Assembly (NCBI GenBank): GCA_949825025.1
Contig: OX463778.1
Coordinates: 16,578,171 to 16,642,170, forward strand
Origin: Siphlonurus alternatus
Lineage: Eukaryota > Arthropoda > Insecta > Ephemeroptera > Siphlonuridae
Direction: 5' to 3'
DNA length: 64,000 nt
Positions 1-15,200 of the stretch are shown one piece after another. Made by a program: the position numbers and the translations under genes. Within the stretch, counting starts at the first letter, position 1; every line of letters starts with the position of its first letter. The notes below the pieces were generated by a model that worked only from the letters and a program-made list of their open reading frames with translations, was not told the DNA's origin and made no database searches.

Positions 1-146
1 TTTAACTGTAATTTTGCTTTGCAAATGTATGGGATGTTTCATAAAAGTTGTTTGTTTGTAGTTGTTTAATTATTATTTTTTCCTGCATTTCTTTAACCTT
101 CCTTTCCTCCTTTTAGATCCCTTACAATTATTTTTTATTTCCTCAG

Positions 147-386
147 ATAGACCAGGGTCTGTATGTTTTGAATGGCGTCGCAATATTGGAGACGCGATGC
201 AAGGTAATATTTACTGCCAAGTGTTTAACAAATGCTCATTTTGTCAGCACTCTATAAAACAGGCTGGAAACTAACAGTTTGAAGATGTGGCTTGGTTTTA
301 AAATACAACTCTAAAAAATCCTTGAAACATAAAGACATTTTCTAATATCCATTCATTATGGAAAGGTATTAAAATATTTTGTATTT

Positions 387-430
<44 letters not shown>

Positions 431-3400
431 TCATTCTGGGTGAATGTACGCATTTTGTGTATGGACTTTCGTCTTTTGCATTCACCAATTGGGTTTTGTA
501 TGTGTTTATTTGTTAATATTTTCTCTATACTTTGTATTTTTAAACCCAATAAACAATTATTATTATTATTATATTATATATATATATTCCAAAATAAAAA
601 TAAAATAAAATAAAAATATATATTAATATTTAGTTTTAAAATTATTAATTATTGTAAATGAAGAAGCTATGTCTTATGTCGTATTGAAACATTTTACAAA
701 AAAAGTTTTCATCAGCAGAGGTAGAGAGGGGTTAAAAAAATTATACAGTAATTATGTATTGAATAAAACTCAACAAACATAACAGAATGGTTTAATAAGA
801 AAATTTTCTTACACTTGAAGTATAATGAAACTTAAATAAATACACTCACTATAATGAAACTCAAACACACTTAATTCACTCACTTGCTGGCTAGTTGTCA
901 AATTGGTTATCTAAATTTGCTGTGATGCTTTGTTGCAGTGAATCAACTAATGCAACAGCCGCCACCCAATGTGCAACAGGGACTGCCCCCACCTACACAC
1001 ATGATGCCTCCGCCTCATATGCAAGCCATGCCCCCACCCCAGCAACAGCAGCAACAACAGTTCCAGATGGCACCCACGAGCCTCCAGCAAATGCAGAGCC
1101 AACAGCCCCCACCATTGACCGTCACATTGGCACCTTCACAACCTCCACCCTCTCTAACTATGGTGAGTCACCTTGTAAAATTTGGTCCGACAATCTTGTA
1201 TTACATGTTTGTTTTTAAGTTGTTGTTTTGTTTTTTTTTTTTGTTTTTTGTTTTTTGTTTGTTTGTTTTTTTTTTTTACTTATTTTCTTATTTTTCATGT
1301 TTATAAAAAGTTAAACTAGTACATTCTGTTGTGCAGACTGGGTATTAATAGTCCCAGAGAGCACTGAACAATGTTGACAAAAAAGAAAAAGCAAAAGCAA
1401 GTTCTGCCTTTTGTAGCTAACCAACCACCAACCAACATATTGTTTTAAAAATCTGATAAAGTGATGCCAATTATTGTAATAACTATTTTGTCAAACACAT
1501 TCATGTACCGAACAGGGTTCGCGTCTGTTTCAGGTGGTTAGTGCTGCTAATCTGGTACATCAACCCCCTCCTTCCCAGCAATCCCAACCACCTCCCACCA
1601 TGATGGGCCAAGGCCAGGGCCCTCCCCCTCATCAACCCCCCACCTCCATGCCCCACTACCAGATGCCTCCCCAGCAAATGATGTACTCGTCAGCACCTCA
1701 GATGCCCCCACCTGCTAACATGATGTCACCCCAGCAACATCATCAGCAACAACAACAACAGCCACCTCCTCCCATGGGAATGCATGGAGGACAGCAAGGA
1801 CCAGGAATGTATAACTACCAGGTTAGTATACAGCTGCTTTGCATTATACTCGTATTTTGAGAAATTGTCATCTTAGAAAGAAATCTGTACTTGGATAGGA
1901 ATTCATCAACTTGTGTTGTAAAATTACAAAAAAGAAAAAGTTAATAAAAAAAGTTAATATCCTTGGCGCCATTTTACCCTTTCGGGTGTGGCCAGGTATT
2001 TAACCTTGTGTGTAAGAGTTATCTTGCGACCGAGCTGGGGCTTACCAGGCTCCCAGAACCCTTTTCGTCACTCTTCTGGGCTCGACTACCAGATCTGTGA
2101 GGCCTGCAGTATTTGAACTTACAGGGGTGATCACTTCCTTCGGAAATATTCCGAGAGATGGCAGCTCCATGATCAATTGTGCCGCCGTACATACAGCACG
2201 TGCCAGTAGATGGCAGCAGTGTCACTTTTTACAGCGTCACCCCTCCAAGTACTAACCACGCTCGACATTGCTTAACTTCGGTGATCTAACGAGAACCGGT
2301 GCATTCAACGCGACAAGGCCATATTTTCAAAAGAAAAAGTATTTTTGCATAATAAAACTTGTTGTAACTGTAAACATGTGCTTTTATATATTTTACATAT
2401 TATGCTACTTCTTTATTAGTCCAGGAAAGTTATGAAAATTATTTAAGGGAGGTGGAAAAAATTAGTTACCAGCTGAAACTTTGTATACAGGTAACTGACA
2501 CCTATATAAACCCACTGTAAAAAGTCCCCTCGATTTTTCCCGGGACGATCGCCGGAATCCGGGTTTGTCCCGGAGAAATGAAGGGTTTCAAAATTATTTT
2601 TTTTCTCAAAAACTATCCAACAGATTTTAATAAATAAGATGTTAAATTGAAGCTGACATAACACAAAATACGGAAAAAAATATTTTGGGCATAAAAAATT
2701 ATTCTAACCTAGCAAAAAACAATAAATAATTAAATTATGCATAAATTATGTACTTTTAATTAGAGATTGCACTGAAAGTATTACACATATCGATTTTGAG
2801 TTTATTTTCAATCATTTGCACAATTATACCAAGAATTTATTACTTTTTACACGAAGAGTCTATCTTCAATAACAAATAAGTTACAAGCGATATTGTAAAA
2901 GAAAGCGGGTGAAGTTTCAGAGGGAGAGACGGGACGGCGGCTATATAAGCGTGCAAAACACATTGAAAAGCCTCGTTGTAGCGGCTGTTTTGATGCAACA
3001 AAGGAACAAATAGTGATTATATCTGTATACGGTCACATTCTTAAAAATATTATTTGCATTTTACTACCCGTAATATTTTAAGTTTTCACCTTCATTTATT
3101 GTAACCCATAAAAATAATATTCTGTGGGTAAGTTTGTGGGTTAATGTTTAATAAATATCATGCTTACATACCAATATCACATGTATAATTTTTAAAGTTG
3201 ATCTGCAGTTTTTGTGTTTTATAATTGCAAAGCATGTTAGCATAATATACCTATGTGATATAAGTATATATAATTTAATGTTAACTGCAGTTGATGTAAG
3301 ATGGACAGTACTGTATCAATAATATCATGCACACATATATGATAATTGAAATGAAATTGAGGATGATAATATTAAAGTAATTTATTTCTTTCAAATTAGA

Positions 3401-5058
3401 AATTCATATAGCAATTTTATTGTGGTCACGTTAAACGCTATCATAATCATATAACAGGGTGTATACCATCTGGAAAAACCTGGAATACCGGGAAATATCA
3501 TGGAATTTCAAACCCTCTGGAAAAACCGGGAAAAATCATGGAATTTCGAAAAAAATGTCAAAAAAACTGGAATTATCACATTTTTCAGTAATCGTTTTCT
3601 AAATTATGTAATTTTGATGCCTAAAATCTTGATACCGTTTCGTTTTTTTAATTTTTTGACAAGTTCTAATATTTATTCAAATCAAAAATTTTTTTCAAGT
3701 ATTGAAGATGAAAATGGGAAAAATTCGTGTGCAAAAGCGTGACGTAAAAAGATCGCGATTTACGAGAAATCGCGCGCGTATCATAGTGACGTCAATATTT
3801 CGAACGAATATAAGTTAAATATTCACTGAAAAGCATATAATATGAATGTTTCAAATATTAATTTGTAACCAAAAATAAATACTCCTTCAATTAAAACAAC
3901 TTGAATTATAAACTAGAAAAATACAATTATTGTTTTTAACGATGCAAGTGACCATGCATGCAGTACGTAGTGTAATTAAAAGATAGACAATTTACGCGAA
4001 TATTACTTTAAAAACGTTGATCGTTTGATGAGAAATCATAAATATATACAAGAGGTCATTTATAAATTATTATAATTTATCATATTCAAGTACAAAAAAT
4101 AAAGTAAAAGTTATGATAATGTAAACTAGGAAGCAACGCTATATGTTGCTGTACGCGCGGCGTGAGCTCACTTTAATTTATAGACCATAATACACAATTT
4201 TTGCAATATTTTTGTATATTTTTTGAAAATTTCATTGAACACAATATTCAGCATTTAGAACATTTAGATATAGGGAACTAGATTAAAAATTTTCCTAAAT
4301 GTTTGAAAAATGTTTTGTGTCCTAATCTCCTAATTTATGGTTCCTAAACAGTAGAAGATCGCTCTGTTCCTAAAGTTCTGAATTTTCAGTGAAATGTTTA
4401 AAATAATAATAATAAAAATTCCAGCAATTTTTATCACATTTAATTCACACCGGACTAAAATTTTTAAGTGGGACTTTTAAAATTAATATTTTTTTCATTA
4501 AAATGACACTGAACACTAAAAAAAAATGTACTTTTAAAGTTTTTGAAGAGACCCGAAAAAAATTATATTTTGAAGTTAAAAATTAAATGGTTAATGCATT
4601 ATTGATAGATTTTTTTTTTAACATTTCCCTGAAAATACAGAAATTTAGGAACCATAAATTAGGACACCAAAAGATTTTTCAAAAATTTAGGAAAATTTTC
4701 AATTAAGTTTTCCCTCTATCTAAATATTCTAAATGCTGTGTAGTAATCACAAAAAGTATTTTGCAAATTTACTTCTTTTGTAAAATGAAGAGTTGATCTG
4801 CATTACATTCATGTATGCACTATTTATGATCAATATAATATCGTCCCTCGTCCGGAATAATTAATGAGCTATCTGCCTTCCAGAATTCAAATGCAATAAT
4901 GAGCAGCCTAGCTGCTTTTACTTTTACATTAAAATTGCATTCACCTGGTAAAGCAGACAGCTCATTATTGCATTTGAATTTTGGTAGGCAGATATAGCTC
5001 ATTATTCCGGACGAGGGACAATATGTTGTTATTATAGTGTCATCAGACAAGTCAATTT

Positions 5059-5107
<49 letters not shown>

Positions 5108-8100
5108 GTTCCCTGTTATTATTATCATTAGATTAAAGTATAAGTTTAGTATATATATTATGTAATCATATACAGTGTAATTTATAAAAAAATATTTATT
5201 AATAATACAGTAATTTCATAAAAAATTTGAGCATTAAATATTCTAACTGTCAAAAAAGTTGCTCGCTACGCTCGCAATTTTTTTTTTATATGTGTTCTGT
5301 GTTTGGTTATTTTTTCTTGTTTTATACTGGGTAGCATTTTTTTATTTTTCTCATGATCTGTATCTTTCAATTGATAAATTATGGATATATAGTTGTTAAG
5401 AAAAACAAAATGTAAAATGTCAAGATTTTTTGTTCCTTAAGGAATTTAATCCTAAAACGATACCTTAAAAAAATTACATGGTTCAAGTTAATTTTTATAT
5501 AATATACCTCCCCCACCCCCTCCTGAACGCTAAAAAATTACCTGGAATTTTTTAAAATTCCCTGGAAAAACCTGGAAAACTCATGGAATTTAATTTGAGA
5601 ATATTGGTATACACCCTGATATAAGTTTATTGACTAATACATATATTTGTCATATAAGGGTGATTTGCAGCATTCAACTCCTCGGCAGGTATAGTAGCGC
5701 ACATTGGATTATAGTGGGGTGACCATGATGCACATACATATTTGTTGGATATTATATGCATTACATTTTGTAGCCTCAACTTATCAAATGGATTCGAGAG
5801 AGCCCACTAAGGGACTGTGTTCTATATTTTAGTTACTCCTTGTATTGCATATTCCCAATCTGTTGGTGTGATATTAATGAGATACCAAATAATCAAAATC
5901 CAGGCGTTTACTTATAATGTATGGTACACGTGGTGGTAGAAATATAATTACTGACGCAAAAGGCTAAAGAGAAGACATGCAGCTCATGGCAATTACTGAA
6001 GTGACTGAGGGAACCATGGAAAACCTTAGTCAGGATGGATACCTTTACTTTTTTTTCTTTTTATTAAGAAAAACTGAAATGTGCAAATTCTAGGGAAACT
6101 CACACAAGTGTACAAGTGTATCATCAATATCATCATATATATTGGAATGTTAGATGAATGATGAAGATAGCAATGAAATTATTTCTTAAAACGGTTATCC
6201 ATCCAACTACATTTAATTATGTTTTTTTTTTTGCTTTTGCAAATATTGATGTTGTTATTAATGAAAAGAAAAAAATTACAGGCTTCCATCCTGACTAAAG
6301 TTTTCCATGGTTCCCTCAGTCACTTCAGTATAATCGCCATGAGCTGTCTTCTCCTTAGCCTTTTGCGTCAGTTATTATATTTCTACCACCAAGTGTACCA
6401 TACATTATAAGTACACGCCTGGATTATTTGGTATCTCATTAATATCACACCAACAGATTGGGAATATCAATGCAAGGAGTAACTAAAATATAGAACACAG
6501 TCCCTTAGTGGGCCCTCTCGAATCCATTTGATAAGTTGAGGCTACAAAATGTAATGCATATAATATCCAACAAGTATGTATATGCATCATGGTCACCCCA
6601 CTATAATCCAATGTGCGCTACTATACCTGCCGAGGAGTTGAATGCTGCAAATCGCCCTTATATGACAAATATATGTATTAGTCAACTTATATGATTATGA
6701 TAGCGTTTAACGTGACCACAATAAAATTGCTATATGAATTTCTAATTTGAAAGAAATAAATTACTTTAATATTATCATCCTCAATTTTATTTCAATTATC
6801 ATATATGTGTGCATGATATTATTGATACAGTTCTGTACATCTTACATCAACTGCAGTTATAAACATTAAATTATATATTATATACTTATATCACATAGGT
6901 ATATTATGCTAACATGCTTTGCAATTATAAAACACAAAAACTGCAGATCAACTTTAAAAATTATACTGTACATGTGATATTGGTATGTAAGCATGATATT
7001 TATTAAACATTAACCCACAAACTTACCCACAGAATATTATTTTTATGGGTTACAATAAATGAAGGTGAAAACTGAAAATATTACGGGTAGTAAAATGCAA
7101 ATAATATTTTTTAAGAATGTGACCGTATACAGATATAATCACTATTTGTTCCTTTGTTGCATCAAAACAGCCGCTACAACGAGGCGTTTCAATGTGTTTC
7201 GCACGCTTATATAGCCGCCGTCCCGTCTCTCCCTCTGAAACTTCACCCGCTTTCTTTTACAATATCACTTGTAACTTATTTGTTATTGAAGATAGACTCT
7301 TCGTGTAAAAAGTAATAAATTCTTGGTATAATTGTGCAAATGATTGAAAATAAACTCAAAATCGATATGTGTAATACTTTCAGTGCAATCTCTAATTAAA
7401 AGTACATAATTTATGCATAATTTAATTATTGATTGTTTTTTGCTAGGTTAGAATAATTTTTTATGCCCAAAATATTTTTTTCCGTATCTTGTGTTATGTC
7501 AGCTTCAATTTGACATCTTATTTATTAAAATCTGTTGGATAGTTTTTGAGAAAAAAAATAATTTTGAAACCCTCTATTTCTCCGGGACAAACCCGGATTC
7601 CGGCGATCGTCCCGGGAAAAATCGAGGGGACTTTTTACAGTGGGTTTATATAGGTGTCAGTTACCTGTGTACAAAGTTTCAGCTGGTAACTAATTTTTTC
7701 CACCTATTTTCACAATTTTCCTGGACAATATATTTAATAGCACTTACTAGATTTACAGTCAGTAATTTAGCTTATTAGTTGGGATAACCATTCTGAACTT
7801 TGAAGATTTAACAACAAATGCACCTCTAATGAGCTCTTGTACTGCCATCTTTTGCAGTACCCACCCATGCAGGGCATGCCTCCGTCCAGTGGGGCGCCTC
7901 CAATGCCTGTGCCGTTCCCAGGGTACCCTGGAGGAGGAGGGTTCCGCCAGGAAGCTCCTCCTCAGCAGATGCCCCCAGGCCAGCAACCCATGCCAGTGCA
8001 GCCCCCACCCCCTGGGGCCATGCAAGGCCAGCAGCCAATGCCCATGCACCCCCAGATGGGACATATGGGCAAACCACCACCCTCTCAACAACAGCATAAG

Positions 8101-9193
8101 AGGCGCTTCACTGAGCATGCAGATTCGGAGGACAACTTCCAGCAGGTAGATGATTTGAGGATAAGATAGCTTACTGAAGTAAAGTGTGTGTTTAGTAAAG
8201 TATTATGTGTATGTATTAAATTTGTCAGATGAGATCATAAGTGCACACCCTTATCTTATAGTCAAAAACAACAATGGTAGACATGTAGGAAGGTAGAAAT
8301 AACATACGGTAATTATGTATTTCTGATCCATTAGCAGAAGGTTAAGTTACAAAGGTTATGAGTCTAATGCTAAACCGACAACATTACAGGGTCCAGTGCA
8401 GGGAATGGCCAACTTGATGGGCCAGCCGCCACCCCCTCCACCGTCCCACTCACCAAACCATCAAAACCAGCAGTCTCGACAGCCCAACGGGTGAGTGTGT
8501 GTTAAGTGCCGCTGATCTTTCTGCTCTTTGTCAGGCCTCGCTCGTCATGTCACACTCTGATATTAATGAAATCAGAATTATTCTCTTCAAGTAGGCCCAC
8601 CACCAGAAAGAATATTTTCCCAGCAGAAATATTAATGTTTTCATCCTAATTTCTTGACTAACAAAGGACTGATTCCTGTGAGAAGAGAAATATAAATATA
8701 ATTAAGATATTTTTTTCTGTAATGGAAACTAGAATATAATATGTTAAAAAATATAATTATATACATATATTTAAATGTTATTTCTGTTTACACAATACCA
8801 GAAATAAATACCATAACCCCAAACAAGTCCGTTTAGATAGACTGGGAAGAAACAACTGAAAAAAATTTTTAATAATAAATATTTTCTAGGAGGTGACGAT
8901 ACATTCCGTATTTCTAATTTTTTTTTCTCTTCGTGAAATAAAAAAATATTTTCAGGAGTGAATAAAAATTAATCGTTTCATGAGGAAAAAAAACATGACT
9001 TTGCTTGTTTCTCAGTATGCAAGAAATGATGATGGGCAACCATATGGCAGCCCATGCTCAACAACAACAACAGCAACAACAGCAGCAGCAGTCGCAACAG
9101 CAACATCAGCAGACCCAAGGGGGGCCCCCACCACACCCCCACTCCCACCCTCCTCCTCAGCAACAAGGAGGGGGACCTCCCCCATCCCAGCAG

Positions 9194-9225
<32 letters not shown>

Positions 9226-12200
9226 ACAACAACAGCAACAAGAACATCAGCAAGGTGGCGGCCAACACCACCAGCCGGAACGAGACAAGCAGCTCATGCC
9301 TCCGCCCCCTCCCCCGCCTATCTCCGCAGGTTGGTAGCATTCCCGCGAACTGCGTGTTACGCCTCTCTTGTCACTTCTACCCCCCCTAAAATGGTAACTA
9401 ATTCATCACATCAGTCAACTTTTATTTTTAATTTTCAGATGGTCTTCTTCAATAATTATTACAAAATAGAAAAGGTGGTACAAATTTATATTAATTTATA
9501 TCAATCTCCTTTTTTCTAGAATCGAGGTATAACATTTTAATTTATAATAAAAGGTAAGAAACTTATGAAAATATGACAAGATCACTCTTAAAATCTTGCA
9601 AGAAAGCAGCCTCTCCCTTCCCTATAGCAAGCAAGCTTAACTCCCCTTTTGCGGCCAGCTATACGTTGCTCTTTTTTTTTTTATTAAACATGTTAGAGAA
9701 GAAAGGTATAAAATTGTCAATTTTTCAATAATTTTTTTATATTTTTTCAATAGATCAGAAATTAGCTTATGGTTTATGTCATTATTTTGTTGACAAGCAA
9801 TATAATATTACACTTCTCATTTTAATTTTTTCCTACCTAGAACTTAAAGCTGGTGTCAGAAAGGGAGCATTCTGTATAAAATGGCATATCTCCATTAAAA
9901 TAATTCATGCAGTTGTGCCTCATTGAATTTTATTGTTTTTATGCCAGTTTTTGTCCTAGTTGTACATATTACTTTATCTCATTTTTTATTTTTATACTCC
10001 TGTTCTGTATTTTATCATATCATTTTATTGATTCTAGAAGCTGGGAATAATTTTAAATATTAATAATTTATCTTTGTTACAAATTACAATTATTGTTTTG
10101 TTCCCAGAAGTCAAGTACATATGAAGTTTTATTATTATTTTTGCATAATATTTTCTCTCCATTAAATAATTAATACTGAAGACTTTTGTTGTAGGCTTAG
10201 CGATGAGCAGGCTGCTCTGTCTTCTCTCTTATTTTACGTTCTTTTTTTTTTTTTTTTTGTCCCTCTTCTATAATTATTTAGCTAATAGAGATACAATGTT
10301 CTGTTACAAAATTGACTCCGTTCCATATTTAAGTAGACCTTTGTAATAAATATTATTACCATTTATTTCACATAAAAATATTTGCACAATTGGTTTGCAG
10401 CTAAACGAAAGTCTGCTTGTTTAATGTGGAGGAGAATTAAAAAGTATTAACTGCTGTACAGCTAAAATGTGTTTTATGGTGTTGGTCATGTAAGTACATA
10501 TTTGTTCTCTTTGTATGTAGGGCTGCATGCCATATATGATTAGTTGCGTTAAAAAAAAAAAAAAAAAAAACGGCAGCAGCCTACTATAGGCTTTTTACTA
10601 ATGCTATGTTTCTCGGGATTTAAAGGAAGTGAAATTACTCTATGCGCGACAAGCCGGCCAAAACTGAAGTTGCTTCTTAAGTTCGTTGCAGGATTTCACA
10701 CTCTCAAATCCAGTAATTTATTGTTACTCTGCACCATATTATGCTTACTACTGTATCAACTAATTTTAAATCAATAATTTACCTTTATTAAATAATATTA
10801 ATATCATAATTTTTAATGAATTGTAAATAAAATATATTTAAAAAAAAAAAAAAAAAAGGATATGAATTTTAAGAAGTATGAATATTGTTTTTTTGTACTT
10901 TTACTGCATTTAAAAGACCTGAATTGTAACTGTTTTTTTTTTTTTTTTATCATAGATATAAATTTCTTATTACATGCATACTTATTGTTTGTACTGATAA
11001 ATCATCTAACCAAATACAGGCTAGCAGAGGAAAAAAAATATTAATATAAGGATTTTGCAGCTGCTGCTGACTTTGGTTCCCTTCGTATTAAGTAAAATTT
11101 CTACTGCCGCATATCACTTACTCTTCAACAAGTACTAGTCCCGATAGTTGAAGACTTTGTGAACTCATGCAGATATATAAAATATGAGGACCTGGCAATA
11201 AAACAGGTTTAAAACCTATAGTTACTTCAAGTGTTATTTTAGTATAAAAGGATATGAAAAACTAACCTTTACCTGCAATGGTTTATAAACTTATTTAATT
11301 GCCAGATCCTCACATGATTCAGCTTCCCTTTGCCTTTTATTTTTGTGGCATCTTTTCCATGCATGCAAGCATAAAACTGGTTTTTTAGTGGCTGTTGTTG
11401 CTTTTATGTTGTTTACTTATTTGCATGTTATTTATACAAATTTCTTTTTTTATTTTATTTAGCATTCGGGAAAAAAAATACGTTTTCATGACATTTATTT
11501 GGTTTACATTTCAGCAAAGTTAGGTGCAATTTTACTTCACATGAAAGAAAAGCTTCTTTTTTTTATCCTCCTAATAACTATTTTTGCTTTTTATTCTTTT
11601 TTCCCCCCTCCCAAGTCCAAAATTCGACTATCACCCGAGTGTTCTCAAATTTTGTGGTGTAAGCTTGATGAAACAATTGCAGCCTTTATTTTGAATAGCA
11701 ATGTAAATAAAAGTACCTAGGTATTATATGTGAAGTGTGCATGTTATTTTAACATTGATGCTACTGATAACTTTACGAGCAGGAAAGACTGGGTTTTTGC
11801 ACACACAAAAAAAAAAAAAAAAAAATTAAAAATATAATTGACCCGAGCAGAAATATCTGGTAAGTTCTAATACCAATTCTTTACTTCAGATTGGTTAGTG
11901 ATGTTCTGGATTTAAGCTGCAAGGTAATGATCCAGTTTATATATTAAGATTGAATCAGATTCATTTCAGACAACATGATGCTGTGATATATATTTTTTTA
12001 TGTTTGTGTTCTATTTTATTTTTAATTTTTGTTTTTATTAATAATTTATTACTCTTCAATTTATATATATTTTTATGTTTTCCTGAAAATTGTTATAAAA
12101 TTTTGTAGGTCATCCTAATTCAAAAAGAGATACTCATATGTTTGTCTTGCTGTTTGCTTCTTTTTGATTGGCTGTATTTTTGGTAGGTGACAACAAACGA

Positions 12201-15200
12201 CCAATGACTTCTGGAGAACCAGAGCATAAGCGGCGCAAGCAAGCAGGGGGACCTCCCCCTCCTGGCAACATGAGACCTGGCTTAGGTGAGTTGTCACTCT
12301 TAGCCACTAATTCCACTTTGTCATATTATTCATTTGCTTGTTGTATTTAGTCCCTGGTCAGTAACTAACAAATAATACATACAAATACAATATATAATTC
12401 AGGGGCGTGCGGTCCATAAAAGCAATGCAAGCAATGCTTGCCCTGAATTTTCCAAGAAAAAAGAAGAAAATAAATTTCGTGACAAACATTTTTTTCTCTC
12501 TTAACAATTTTAAATTTGCCAGCATTTTGCCGCGATTCATAATTTTTTTGTCTTGCGATAGCAGCGCCCCTACTGGAACAAGCAATCACTTTGGTTGCTT
12601 GTAAACAACCCACCCAACGTAAAGCTTCATAAGGAAATGTACGGGGAGGGGGTGGAAAATGCTGAGGCTTGTGGAATGTACAAGCACTGCTTGTACAATG
12701 GCGGCTCTGGATGATCGGAACGCCCAACTGGTGAAACGGTGTATCAATAGATGGCGCATAAATGATAAAAATCAGGGACAAAATTTAATGGTCCACGAGT
12801 GACTCATCAAAGTTTATTAGTTTTCGGGAAACTAATAATAAGCAACAGTGCGTGATTTTTGTGGCTCTTTATTAAGTGTTTTCTCGTGTTTTTCCCCAAT
12901 ATTTTATTTAATTAATGGACTATAAAAACGCACTAATTTGCCATGCATAAAAATATTCTTCATCTTATGGTGTTTTGTACAATTTTATTCTCATGAATAA
13001 TTTAAAGTAGAGTGTGCGAGTTCATTTTTTTTAATATTTTATTTTTTAAACATAGTTTAAGCTGCCCTCTATTGAGAAATGAAAACCAAAAAATTCCATC
13101 TCAAATAGTTTTACCACAAAAAATTCTCAAAGTTGGTGTTTCGGAGGCCTTTAAAACGTGCAGCCTTATGGAACATATATAAAATCGCGTTTTACTCCAA
13201 CTTTTTCTGAACTATGGTACCATTTAAAAAATAGTTACGTAATCTATGACGAATTCTTTAATTAATGAATTTTCAAATAAAAATTTTTTTTACGGGGTCG
13301 TTTTCTTGGAAAAAAATCATGAAAATCCTTATGGGAATGAACCTGTAAAAACTTAAAGATTTTTTTCCGAAAAAACGGCTCCGTAAAATTTTTTTTTTAT
13401 TTAAAAATCCAGTAAAGAATTCATCATAGATTACGTAGGTATTTTTTAAATGGTAGCATAGTTCAGAAAATGTTGGAGTAAAACGCGGTTTTATGTTCCA
13501 TAAGGCTGCACGTCAAAGGCCTCACCTTTGTGTTTCACCAACTTTGGGAATTTTTTGTGGTGAAACTAGTTGAGATGGAATTTTTTGGTTTTCATTTCTC
13601 AATAGAGGGCAGCTTAAACTTTTTTTAAAAAATAAAATATTAAAAAATCTCTCTCACTCTACTTTAATTGCTTTAGCGTGATGACTACGTTTTTTTTTTA
13701 TTAAAATGGCAGAATTACTTCAAGAAGAAATTATTATTTTTATTTTAATCTTTTAAAAAAAAAAATTGGGTAACATAATCTGAAAAAACGCAAATCGTTC
13801 ATGCCGGCCGCCCTATTCCCGAATGAAAAGGTACACCGAAGGTACTTAAATGCATATACAGTTAAAAAAAAGCTTTAATATGCATAGTTGTATGCACCCC
13901 CATCATGATCGAAAATGAATAAAAAAAAAATTAAAAATCTACGGCAAATAGCCAATTAAAGAAACAATTTTATTGAGAGCGTTTGAATGATTATATTTTA
14001 CGTATATCTCCTGTAATGAAAATTCGAGTGCCACGCCCCCTTTTTCAAAAAAATCGCGCCTCCGGCGGGGTATTAGCCCCTCGGGGCCCCCTCCGCTGTG
14101 TCATCATTACTTCATTTGCTTGACTAGTCTAAAATGTCACCGCACGCCACTGATATAATTATATATAGTTTAGGTAAGCATGCAAAGCACCAAAATACAG
14201 AAGTGGTAGCTATCCCAGTTTTAATATAATTAAATGCATGTGGTTACAAGTTCACATTAAAATAGAATATATTTCAATCATGCTTTCAAAGCAATATGCA
14301 GTACAATATTTCATATAAATCATGCCCAATAAATTAATGTATAAACTAATTTTAACATTATACGATAAAAAAAATCACAAATACAATACATGCATGAATA
14401 CACACCATTATCAAAATTTTCAATACATAAAAATTATCTTCTTGATATAATTCAATGTATTTTTTTACTGGCATATAAAATACAACTTGTTGGATTTATT
14501 TATTTGTGTTATTTGCCACAATATTCAGAATCAGTTTTTATGTTAGTTTTATTGTGCAACAAGAGGAGAAATTTTGGGTAAAAATAATGAATTAAGTAGC
14601 ACATTTAAAGATCATATTTACTATAAAACTACTGATGTGGGTAGTAATTGTTTGATTATCAAAAATATCTGATCACTGTCTAATTACTTTGCAGTTAAAT
14701 AAGAAATTACAAGAGAGGATTGACAGATTTGACAGGTCCATTACAAAAACTTATTTAATTTAAGGTATTACCTGAGAATTTGTCTGTCAAGGTCACATCA
14801 TAAAAAAAGGCGTAGCTACACTGGCAACATTGTTGCACTAGTAATTCGAATAATCTGGCAGGAGGAGGAGGTGACTGCAGTCCCTGAGAGCGTTGCCAAG
14901 TTTCTTGGAGCTTATGAAAAACAATCATCGCCATGGTTCGAAATATCGTCCCTCATCCGGAATAATGAGCTATCTGCCTACCAAAATTCAAATGCAATAA
15001 TGAGCTGTCTGCTTTACCAGGTGAATGCAATTTTAATGTAAAAGTAAAAGCAGACAGCTCATTATTGCATTTGAATTTTGGAAGGCAGATAGCTCATTAT
15101 TCCGGACGAGGGACGATATATGAAAACTTCAGAAAAATAGTCTAAAAAATTAGGTTTTAGTAAAAAAAAAAAAAAAAAAAAGTAAAAGAATCTGTTGTAT

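Larger units (their letters stand above)
2419..7726. repeat. Giant foldback element A in intron 3 of gene 1
   Basis: Outer ends are inverted copies (left GTCCAGGAAA, right TTTCCTGGAC). Homology continues inward as a nearly exact inverted repeat: 2419-3454 plus 5619-~6040 pairs with ~6290-7726, about 1.4 kb per arm. The left arm is split by the nested element 3455-5618. The ~250-bp loop at 6040-6290 separates the arms. No transposase reading frame is present; the 73-95 residue open frames in the arms are mirror copies of each other. No convincing target-site duplication is visible at the outer ends. Confidence 0.85.

Noticed and set aside
147..203. Alternative reading of the first visible exon in another frame (DQGLYVLNGVAILETRCK)
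   Set aside because: That frame leaves phase 0 and meets an immediate TGA at the start of the next exon; only the RPGSVCFEW frame continues.
2241..2300. Possible functional 5S rRNA gene
   Set aside because: Only part of the 5S sequence is present with many substitutions, and it runs into a SINE body.
8978..9340. Long leucine-rich open frame opposite the glutamine tract
   Set aside because: It is the antisense reading of CAG/CAA repeats in the sixth visible exon of gene 1, which has proper splice borders and phase on the plus strand.
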